Positions 31,836 through 39,123 of a stretch of DNA of 64,000 nucleotides are shown here, piece by piece; position 1 is the stretch's first letter, and every line of letters begins with the position of its first letter. Source of the stretch: Acidobacteria bacterium UBA2994 (lineage in GTDB: Bacteria; Acidobacteriota; Vicinamibacteria; Vicinamibacterales; UBA8438). Location: the NCBI GenBank assembly GCA_002346545.1, contig DEAA01000027.1, forward strand, positions 62,001 to 126,000, given 5' to 3'. A model generated the notes under the pieces. The model did not search any database. It was not told where the DNA came from and was given only the letters and a program-made list of their open reading frames with translations. The position numbers and the translations under genes were made by a program.

Positions 31836-33008
31836 TCAGACATCGTGTTCCAGTGGGACCGCGTCGCGCGCCGCACGTTCGGTCAACGACAACATCAGCG
31901 GTGAGGTGCCCGGCGGGTACTCGCCGAAGCTGACGCCGAGCGTGCGGGCGGCTATCACCGCGGCGCTGTTCGGCTCTACTTGCTTCACCTGGTCGATGGC
32001 GTCGAGGATCGGAACTGCACGGATTTCGGGCGGGTCGTAGGCGACCATCTGGCCGAACTTTTCTTCGATGACCAGCCGCATCGCATGAGCCCCGAACTGG
32101 GTGGCAAGCGCTCGGTCGAAGTTGGTCGGTGGGCCGCCTCGCTGGAGGTGGCCCAAGATGACTACCCTGGTTTCTCGCTTCAGACGTCGATCGAGTTCCT
32201 TGGCGACCACCGGACCGATGCCCCCCAGTTTGACTTGCTCGCGGGCGGTCGTCTCCTGCCGGGTCACCAGGCCCCCCTCCGGAAGCTCTGCGCCTTCGGC
32301 GACGACTACGAGCGAGAACCGCTTGCCTTGAGTGTCACGTTCCTGAATCTTCTGGCAGACGTTCTCCCAGGTCCACTTGATCTCCGGGATCAGGATGACC
32401 GATGCGGCCCCCGCAATGCCGGCATGAAGCGCGATCCAACCGCTGTGGCGACCCATCACCTCCAGCACCATGATCCGCTCGTGACTCACGGCGGTGGTGT
32501 GGAGCCGGTCCATGGCATCGGTGGCGCAGGCCACAGCGCTGTCGAAACCGAACGAGAAGGCGGTGGCGGAGATGTCGTTGTCGATGGTCTTGGGCACTCC
32601 CACCATCGGAATGCCCTGTTCGTGGAACTGCTGTGCGACGGCGAGTGAACCGTCGCCGCCGATGCAGATGAGCCCGTCGAGACTGAGCTGCGAGATCGTC
32701 CGCTTGACCCCTCCGATCAACTCGGGGTCGAGCGCCAGGCGCTCGTCGACCCCAGCCCGGGCCGAGAAACGTCCCTGGTTGGTCGACCCGAGGATGGTGC
32801 CGCCACGGTCGATGATGCCGAAGGTGTTGTCGGTGTCGAGTGGTACGAAAGTGACAGGGTCAACCAGTCCTTCGAAGCCGCGCCGGAACCCGATCACGTC
32901 GCATCCGAGCCGGTCGGCCGCTTTCACGGTGCCCCGGATGACCGCGTTGAGCCCAGGACAGTCCCCGCCCGCCGTCAGGATGCCGATCTGTTTGCGTCCA
33001 GCTCGCAT
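31836..33008 (-). CDS. pfkA: 6-phosphofructokinase
   Basis: A 390-residue phosphofructokinase: GILTAGGDCPGLNAVIRG (nucleotide binding), FRRGFEGL, GGTILGSTNQGRF, ICIGGDGSLAVA, the catalytic VPKTIDNDI, MGRHSGWIALHAG, and GHLQRGGPPTNFDR. It phosphorylates fructose-6-phosphate. The residue equivalent to E. coli 104 is Gly (GGDGS), which favours ATP, while the position before TIDND is Lys, as in pyrophosphate enzymes and the actinobacterial ATP-PFK group. Phosphate donor is therefore uncertain, ATP more likely. It is longer than E. coli PfkA by about 70 residues. ATG with GAGGAG upstream. Confidence 0.93.
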   Translation of the reverse strand: MRAGRKQIGILTAGGDCPGLNAVIRGTVKAADRLGCDVIGFRRGFEGLVDPVTFVPLDTDNTFGIIDRGGTILGSTNQGRFSARAGVDERLALDPELIGGVKRTISQLSLDGLICIGGDGSLAVAQQFHEQGIPMVGVPKTIDNDISATAFSFGFDSAVACATDAMDRLHTTAVSHERIMVLEVMGRHSGWIALHAGIAGAASVILIPEIKWTWENVCQKIQERDTQGKRFSLVVVAEGAELPEGGLVTRQETTAREQVKLGGIGPVVAKELDRRLKRETRVVILGHLQRGGPPTNFDRALATQFGAHAMRLVIEEKFGQMVAYDPPEIRAVPILDAIDQVKQVEPNSAAVIAARTLGVSFGEYPPGTSPLMLSLTERAARDAVPLEHDV

Positions 33009-33190
33009 GACTTGCTCCTCTCGTGGCGGTGTCCAACATCATGCCCGACACTTGTGTCGAGTCCGTGACGTGCTTCGTGCACGAACGTTGAACCCGGACT
33101 CGTCCGCACTTGTCAGGAGAATATGGCGCAAGCCGTGCGTCAGTAGCCGCCTCGTGCGGGCTCACTCAGGGTTCGGCGTGAGCCCCATGA

Positions 33191-34960
33191 TTATTCTGGC
33201 AGCGCAAATACGAAGATATTGTTGCCGTTGCTCGGCTGTGCCTCGGGTGTGAGGTTGTTGAAGCTGGGCGTGGTGGCGGCCGGTCCCGTACTGGCCACGA
33301 TGTACTGGCGGCCGCCAACTTCGTAGCTGATGGGGAACCCGCTCACTGGCGATCCGAGGTTGATCTCCCACAGCACCTCACCGGTGACCTGATCCATGGC
33401 CTTGAACCGGCCGTGCGCGTCGCCTCCGAAGATGAGGCCGCCACCGGTTGCCACGAGGGAGAGCGTGGCCGCCCGTTGCTCGTGAAGCCACGTCGTCTTG
33501 CCGGTCTCGGCCGAGATGGCGTGGATCGCTCCAAGTTGGTCGGTGCCGGGCGCCAGTTCGTGTCGTACCGCGAGTGCATAGATTCTATGTGAGGCGTCCG
33601 GGGACGTTGTTGCTAGTAGCCGCTGGCACATATTTCTGAGCGGCATGTACATCGTGTTGGTTAGTGGGCTGTAGGCGCCGGCTTCCCAGTCTTTGCCGCC
33701 ATGCATGTTGGGGCAGGCGAGCAGTTGTTGCCCCTCGGCGGTGAAGACCACCTCGCTGTTCGAGGTGACCGCGCCGGTGGCGCCGTCGATATGGCTGATG
33801 ACGTTTTGCGTGACGGTCGGTGTGGCCCAGAGGAATTCGCCTGTTTCCCGATCTAGCGTGTAGACGAGCCCGGTCTTGCCAGGGATGCCGGTGATCACCT
33901 TGCGGGTCTCGCCTGGACTGAGACGTGGGTTGATCCACTGGACGGCGCTGGCGTCCGGTGCGACCGCAGTGTCGACCAGGAGCCGTTCGAACGGATGATC
34001 AAGGTCCCAGTGGTCGTTCAGGTGCTGATACCACCAGCGGATCTCTCCGGTGTCGATGTCGAGCGCCAGCGTGGAGTTGTGATAGAGATGCGTGTTCTCT
34101 ATCCCGCCTAGCATGAATTTCGGAGCGGGCGACGTCACCGACGTCCCCTGATAGAAGAGTTTGAGCTCTGGGTCGTAGCTGCCGGGAATCCAGGCGCCAA
34201 CGTGCACCCGTTGCTCGAACGGTACGCTGCCCCACGTCTCGTCGCCCGGCTCGCCCGGGGCCGGCACCGTGCGCCGTCGCCACAACTCTTCGCCTGTCAT
34301 TGCGTCGTGGGCCAGGATAACGCACGACTCGGGACCGCCCCGTGGGCGACAGCTGCGCCCCGAGATCACCTTTCCGTCGGCGATGATCGGTCCAGAGCTG
34401 TGGCCGACCGGCTGGGTCTGGTAATCAAAGAGCTGCGTCTCCCACGCAATCTTGCCGGTCGTGGCATCGAGGGCAAAGACGTAGCTGTCGTCGCTGGTGT
34501 TGATGATGAAGCGGTCGTAGATCCCGATGTTCCGGTTGTTCCGTGAGTTGCCGCCAACATGGGTGTAGACGTCTTCCGGGAGGTCGCGCCGGTGTGCCCA
34601 GATCAAGTCTCCGGACTCGGCGTCGATAGCCTCGATGACGTCGCTGGCCTGCGGCATGAACATGACGCCGTCGTAGGCCAGGGGGGTGCCCTCCTGCCGG
34701 CCTCCGGCGAGGGCACGGGTCCACACCATCTGTAGTTGCCCGACGTTGTCGCGAGTGATCTGATCGAGCGGGCTGTAGCCCCAGCCGTCGAATGTCCTGC
34801 GCCACATCAGCCAGTCGCCGTCGTCCGGGTTCCGCAGCATCTCGTCGCTGACTGGGACAAATTGCTCAATGGCCGTCGATTGAGCGGCACCGACAGTAGG
34901 CACCAAGAGGGCAACGCCGAGGAGGGCGCATGAGATGTGGCCGGTCTTGGTCTGGGTCAT
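33191..34960 (-). CDS. PQQ-dependent dehydrogenase (quinoprotein paralogue A)
   Basis: A 589-residue periplasmic quinoprotein (signal cleaved near VGAAQ). Opening WLMWRRTFDGWGYSPLDQIT, propeller repeats IEAIDAESGDLIWAH, VFALDATTGKIAWET, ILAHDAMTGEELWRR, LALDIDTGEIRWWY, VYTLDRETGEFLWAT, IHAISAETGKTTWLH, FKAMDQVTGEVLWEI. NDHWDLDHPFER is a candidate active-site Asp segment. The methanol-dehydrogenase vicinal CC is replaced (GGNSRNNRN). It is very similar along its length to the quinoprotein at 42954. The start is 7 bp after the stop of the Tat-exported TIM-barrel gene, so the pair is co-transcribed and probably shares a substrate. Confidence 0.86.
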   Translation of the reverse strand: MTQTKTGHISCALLGVALLVPTVGAAQSTAIEQFVPVSDEMLRNPDDGDWLMWRRTFDGWGYSPLDQITRDNVGQLQMVWTRALAGGRQEGTPLAYDGVMFMPQASDVIEAIDAESGDLIWAHRRDLPEDVYTHVGGNSRNNRNIGIYDRFIINTSDDSYVFALDATTGKIAWETQLFDYQTQPVGHSSGPIIADGKVISGRSCRPRGGPESCVILAHDAMTGEELWRRRTVPAPGEPGDETWGSVPFEQRVHVGAWIPGSYDPELKLFYQGTSVTSPAPKFMLGGIENTHLYHNSTLALDIDTGEIRWWYQHLNDHWDLDHPFERLLVDTAVAPDASAVQWINPRLSPGETRKVITGIPGKTGLVYTLDRETGEFLWATPTVTQNVISHIDGATGAVTSNSEVVFTAEGQQLLACPNMHGGKDWEAGAYSPLTNTMYMPLRNMCQRLLATTSPDASHRIYALAVRHELAPGTDQLGAIHAISAETGKTTWLHEQRAATLSLVATGGGLIFGGDAHGRFKAMDQVTGEVLWEINLGSPVSGFPISYEVGGRQYIVASTGPAATTPSFNNLTPEAQPSNGNNIFVFALPE

Positions 34961-34967
34961 AGCGGCA

Positions 34968-35867
34968 TCACCGTAACACGCCCGCCTCTCGCATGACCGG
35001 TTCGGCACTCTCGCGGGTCTGGCGTGCCATTTCGTACGGGTCATCCTGCTGATACAGGAAGAGCTCGACCGAAAGCGGGCCTGCGTAGTCCTTGTCCTGT
35101 AAGGTGCGGAGCACCTGGGTTAGCGGTGCGATGCCGGTGCCTGGGATGGCCCGTGTCTGGCCGGTCAGCAGCTCGCGCGGCACATTAGGGACATCCTGGA
35201 AGTGTACGTGGGCAATCTCTCCGGGCCGCAGCAAGTCGAGGTCGCCAAGCTGACTCAGCCCGGTGAGGAAGTGGTAGAAGTCGAGCATAGGCCGCACGTT
35301 GCCCGCCGCTCGGGTGAGGCGGAGCGTTGTGGTGAGGGTCGAGATAAAAGTCGAGTTGCGGATGAACTCGATCATCATCAGCTGGTCGAATTCCGCCGCG
35401 ACCTCACCGGCTTGGCGGACGTTGTCCACCGCCGTGTCGTAGTCCGCTTCGGTGTAGTTACCGCTGGCTCCGGTTGACCCGTATACCTTCTCGAGACCTA
35501 GCTCGGCAAACATTTCGCACCGTCGTCGTAGCGTATCAAGGGCTGCGGCGTTGTCTGGACTTGGCTCCCATAGACTTCCTACACCGACCGAACCAGAGAC
35601 CGGAGTGAGGCCGTTGTCGGTTAGTACCCGACGGGCGGCAGCCATGGTGTCGGTCTCCAGAAACTGGTCCACAAGGCCCACGTTCAGCTCGACGTACTGG
35701 ATGCCGGCCCGGGCCCAGCCTTCAAGCGACCCCCGGTAGCCGGCTCCAGAGGACGTGTTCTGGTGCATGGCCAGGGTCATGCCACCCTGGGCGAAGGACG
35801 TCGTCCTGGCCGCGGCGAGAGCCAAGGGCGAGAGCAACATCGCGCGTCGTGTCAGCATGCCAGGCAT
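34968..35867 (-). CDS. Tat-exported sugar phosphate isomerase/epimerase-like TIM barrel
   Basis: A 299-residue protein with a twin-arginine-like signal (MLTRRAMLLSPLALAAA, cleavage near SFAQG) and an AP-endonuclease-2 (xylose isomerase-like) TIM barrel: GIQYVELNVGLVD, LTPVSGSVGVG, VYGSTGASG, MMIEFIRNSTFIS, RPMLDFYHFL, IAHVHFQDV, and GPLSVELF. Metal ligands would be the Glu/Asp/His in IEF, LDFYH and VHF, ELF. Family members isomerise or epimerise sugars or are 3-keto-sugar dehydratases. The gene directly precedes a PQQ dehydrogenase gene (7 bp), supporting a role in oxidised-sugar processing in the periplasm. Confidence 0.85.
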   Translation of the reverse strand: MPGMLTRRAMLLSPLALAAARTTSFAQGGMTLAMHQNTSSGAGYRGSLEGWARAGIQYVELNVGLVDQFLETDTMAAARRVLTDNGLTPVSGSVGVGSLWEPSPDNAAALDTLRRRCEMFAELGLEKVYGSTGASGNYTEADYDTAVDNVRQAGEVAAEFDQLMMIEFIRNSTFISTLTTTLRLTRAAGNVRPMLDFYHFLTGLSQLGDLDLLRPGEIAHVHFQDVPNVPRELLTGQTRAIPGTGIAPLTQVLRTLQDKDYAGPLSVELFLYQQDDPYEMARQTRESAEPVMREAGVLR

Positions 35868-35876
35868 TCTACGCCC

Positions 35877-36044
35877 TCATCGGTCTGCGTGCGGTGTCTG
35901 GCTCTGTTGCCAGATGGTCTTGCCTGAGCCGTTCTTGCCGATCAGTCCGACCCGTTCCTTCCTGGCGAGCCGCAAGAAGACGTCATGCAGCACGGGGCGC
36001 CGGTCGAACGACTTGGATAGGGTCTGGAACCGGATGAGGTTCAC
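35877..36044 (-). pseudogene. truncated ABC-F ATPase (N-terminal remnant)
   Basis: A 55-codon fragment from a GTG: VNLIRFQTLSKSFDRRPVLH then a Walker A GLIGKNGSGKT, exactly the N-terminus of ABC-F family ATPases (EttA/Uup type, translation factors). After the Walker Thr it diverges into IWQQSQTPHADR and stops; the Q-loop, signature motif, Walker B and second ATPase half are absent, and the next gene begins 10 bp further. A 55-residue piece cannot be a working ATPase, so this looks like a deletion or recombination junction. Confidence 0.75.
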
Positions 36045-36161
36045 CCGGCCGTCGTACAAGTGAAGCGCGTCGCGCCAGGTATACTGGTGCTGGTTCCTCC
36101 GTCGCTCCACCGGTCCGGAGCGCCGCGCGCCAGCTCGGTGCGCGCGGAACAATAGCCTTCA

Positions 36162-37508
36162 ATGTCTGGCCAGTCGACCCCGGGCGCGAGCCTGCCTGCC
36201 GCCGTCCGCGCCCCGCCAACGGCAGGAGTTTGTTTGGTGACGATGCTCCTCGTCAGCCTCGCGGCGACGTTTTGGCCGCTTGTGTCGCCACTTGCGGCTC
36301 CTCTTCTGGCGTGGGCGGCGCTGGCTGTACTCTGGTCCGGCGTCCGGCGGCAGCAGCGGTGGCAGACTATCGCCTTTGTGGCGGCGGGCGCCGTGATGCT
36401 GTTGTGGGCGTTCGGTCGAGGCGTGCCGCTTGACCTGGAGCGGACCCTAGGCCAGAACCAGCCAATTCTGTCGATGCTGGCCGGTATCACGCTGCTCCGG
36501 CTCCTCAACGCGCCCTTGAGTGACGAAGAGCCTGAGCTGCCCCGCGGGTTCGGCACCTATCTGCAGAGCCTGTTCGGTGTGCATCTGTTCGGGGCGGTCA
36601 TCAACATCTCAGCCGTCATCCTGATGGCGGACCGGCTGTCGCGTGAGGCGCCGCTCCGGCTCAATCAGGCCGAGCTACTCAGTCGGTCGTTTACTGCAGT
36701 GGCCTTCTACTCGCCATTCATCGGCGGCGTGGCGCTGGCTCTGGCCTATACGCCGGGATCGAATCCGTTACTGCTGCTGGCCTTCGGAGGTCCTGTGGCG
36801 ATGGCCGCACTCGGGCTGCTCGTCTGGTACGGCCGCAGCGGGCGTGTGGATGATATCGATAACTTTCGGGGGTATCCGGTGCACTACGAGAGCCTGTGGC
36901 TCCCTTTGGTTCTGGGGACCGCGGTGCTCACCGCGTATGCCACGACCACCGGGTATACGGTGTTGACCCTCATCACCGTTCTGGCGCCGCTGGTGGGAGG
37001 CGGGGCGCTCCTGCTTCGTGGCGGGTTCGCCGGGACGCGCGCAGCCCTGGTCGACTATGTCTCGCTGCGTCTGCCGCAGATGGGAGGCGAGCTCGCCTTA
37101 TTTCTGGGCGCCGGTGTCCTAGGGGCGGGGCTGGTCGCCGTATTCGCCTCGACCGGCGGGTGGGTGCCCTTCGATCGCATCGGCGCCTGGAATGGCAGCC
37201 TCATTCTGGTCGGCTGCATCCTGACGTCACTGGCTTGCATCCACCCGATCGTGCTGCTCAGCGTGATGGTACCGCTGCTCCCGGCCATCGAACACGATGC
37301 CAGCTTCGTGGCGGTCATGTTCGCGATGGCGTGGGGGTTGGGGTGTGCCGTCAACCCGATGTCGGGCATTAATCTCGTGCTATCGAGCCGGTATGGCGCA
37401 AGCAACTGGGCCCTTGGTCGGGCCAACCTCCCGTTCAGCCTAACGCTGCTGCCGGTCGCAGTCGCGTCGCTCTACCTCTATGAGTGGCTGTTCGGGTTGG
37501 TCGGGTAG
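36162..37508 (+). CDS. polytopic membrane protein, possible ion-transporter-superfamily permease
   Basis: A 448-residue protein with about eleven transmembrane segments spread over the whole length. Candidate transporter features: IHPIVLLSVMVPLLPA and GCAVNPMSGINLVLSSRYG near the C-terminus, similar in style to the re-entrant substrate loops of anion permeases (ArsB/citrate/TRAP-type). A cytoplasmic loop (RSGRVDDIDNFRGYPVHYES) splits two halves. No family can be named with confidence. It stands alone and is divergent from the ABC-F remnant; TATACT at about 36080 is a candidate -10. Confidence 0.62.
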   Translation: MSGQSTPGASLPAAVRAPPTAGVCLVTMLLVSLAATFWPLVSPLAAPLLAWAALAVLWSGVRRQQRWQTIAFVAAGAVMLLWAFGRGVPLDLERTLGQNQPILSMLAGITLLRLLNAPLSDEEPELPRGFGTYLQSLFGVHLFGAVINISAVILMADRLSREAPLRLNQAELLSRSFTAVAFYSPFIGGVALALAYTPGSNPLLLLAFGGPVAMAALGLLVWYGRSGRVDDIDNFRGYPVHYESLWLPLVLGTAVLTAYATTTGYTVLTLITVLAPLVGGGALLLRGGFAGTRAALVDYVSLRLPQMGGELALFLGAGVLGAGLVAVFASTGGWVPFDRIGAWNGSLILVGCILTSLACIHPIVLLSVMVPLLPAIEHDASFVAVMFAMAWGLGCAVNPMSGINLVLSSRYGASNWALGRANLPFSLTLLPVAVASLYLYEWLFGLVG

Positions 37509-37539
37509 TAGAATCTCAATTACTTCACCGAGCCAATTT

Positions 37540-39123
37540 ATGCCGAGTCGACTGTTTCGACGGCTGTCGAGCCTTGTGATTGGCCTCGCGCTGTCGGCAG
37601 CTGACGGAGCGGCCGCTCAGACGCCGGTCCCGGACGCCGCCGAGCGGGGCGATTTGGCCGCCGTGCGGGCTCTCATCGCTGAGGGCGCCGACGTGACCGC
37701 CGTTCAGGGCGACGGCGCCACCGCGCTCCATTGGGCTGTCTACCGCGAGCAGCAAGAGTTGGTGGCCCTCTTGATCGACGCCGGGGCCGATGTCGAGGCC
37801 GCCAATGACTACGGCGTTACGCCTTTCGCGCTGGCCGCGCGGCAAGGACACGCTGGCCTCCTGCAGCGTCTGCTCGATGCCGGTCTCGACCCGAACGACC
37901 CGCGTCATGCGGTGAACGCTGGCGAGACCCCGTTGCTGGCCGCCACCCGTTCTGGGCAACTGGACGCCATCGACGTGCTGCTCGATGCCGGCGCCGACAT
38001 CGATGCGCAGGAGACCTGGAACGGTCAGTCGTCGTTGATGTGGGCCGGCGCGGAAGGGCAAGCCGGGGTGGTGGCGCGTCTTATCGAACGGGGCGCCGAC
38101 ATCACCCTCCGATCGAACAGCGGCGCGGGTGCACTGCTGTTCGCGACTCGAAAAGGCAGCGTCCCGGCGGTCGAGGCGTTGCTTGCCGCGGGTGCCGACG
38201 TCAACGAATCCAGGCCCGACGGGGCCACCGCGCTGCTGGTGGCCGTGGTCAACGGCTACGAGGACCTGGTGGACCTGCTACTGGCCGCCGGTGCCGATCC
38301 GAACGCCGAAGGAGGCTCTACCCGGCTGACGGTCCAGGGCATGCGGGCGCAGCCGATGCCGCTGGAGATACGGACGCTGGGCTACGGCGAGGCTGACAAC
38401 GAAGCGGTGCGTCGAGGCAACATCTTCGGTCGGCCGCTCCAGTCGGCGGTCCACGTCGCCAACTGGCATATCAGTGATCAGTTCGTGTCGGTCAACCTGG
38501 ACCGACTCCGGATTATGCGCGCGCTGCTCGACGCTGGTGCAGAGGTGAATGCTCGCAACACGATGGAGGAGCCGCGCTGGTCGGGTGCTCGATACCGACG
38601 TCACATGACCGGAGGAACGGCGTTCCTCTATGCGGCTAAGGTGGCCGACGTAGAGGCGATGCGACTGCTGCTCGCTTACGGGGCTGATCCGAGCATCTAC
38701 AGCGAGGATAACATCACGCCGCTGATGGCTGCCGCCGGGGTCTCCTGGGCCTCGAACCAGGAGCGCGCCAGCGAAGCGCAAGTTCTCGAGGCGGTGAAGC
38801 TCATCGTCGAGGAGCTCGGGGCCGACGTGAACGTCGCCAGCGACGTGGGGGAGACCGCGATGCACGCCGCCGCCTATCGCGGAGCCAACAGCGTCGTGCA
38901 GTATCTCTTCGACGAGGGGGCAGCGCTGGACGTGGTGGCCCTGGATGGGCGGACGCCGCTTCGTGTGGCCGATGGGGTCGAGTACGGCAACTCGTTCGCG
39001 ACTCATCCTCACACCGCGGAGTTGTTGCGCGAGCTCGGCGCCCAGGAGATCGAGTGTCCGGCGCCGTGCGCGGCGCCCATCCCGGACGAGTTGGTGCGGC
39101 AGGCCAAGGAGCGCCGTCAGTGA
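37540..39123 (+). CDS. secreted ankyrin-repeat protein
   Basis: A 527-residue protein with signal peptide (cleavage near GAAAQ) and about nine ankyrin repeats in two blocks (37-250 and 340-500), each with the G-TALHxA...LL.AGAD.N pattern, e.g. DGATALHWAVYREQQELVALL, YGVTPFALAARQGH, GETPLLAATRSGQL, GQSSLMWAGAEGQ, NITPLMAAAGVSW, GETAMHAAAYRGA. A 90-residue insert separates the blocks. The C-terminal CPAPCA may form a disulfide. Its stop overlaps the GTG of the DUF1592 gene, and the DUF1552 gene follows, so the three form one operon. Role unknown; repeats suggest a protein-binding scaffold in the periplasm. Confidence 0.88.
   Translation: MPSRLFRRLSSLVIGLALSAADGAAAQTPVPDAAERGDLAAVRALIAEGADVTAVQGDGATALHWAVYREQQELVALLIDAGADVEAANDYGVTPFALAARQGHAGLLQRLLDAGLDPNDPRHAVNAGETPLLAATRSGQLDAIDVLLDAGADIDAQETWNGQSSLMWAGAEGQAGVVARLIERGADITLRSNSGAGALLFATRKGSVPAVEALLAAGADVNESRPDGATALLVAVVNGYEDLVDLLLAAGADPNAEGGSTRLTVQGMRAQPMPLEIRTLGYGEADNEAVRRGNIFGRPLQSAVHVANWHISDQFVSVNLDRLRIMRALLDAGAEVNARNTMEEPRWSGARYRRHMTGGTAFLYAAKVADVEAMRLLLAYGADPSIYSEDNITPLMAAAGVSWASNQERASEAQVLEAVKLIVEELGADVNVASDVGETAMHAAAYRGANSVVQYLFDEGAALDVVALDGRTPLRVADGVEYGNSFATHPHTAELLRELGAQEIECPAPCAAPIPDELVRQAKERRQ

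Noticed and set aside
35900..35912. GGCTCTGTTGCCA, similar to IS6-family terminal repeats
   Set aside because: Single occurrence, the inward side would be the ABC-F remnant, no transposase or second end, and no target duplication seen.
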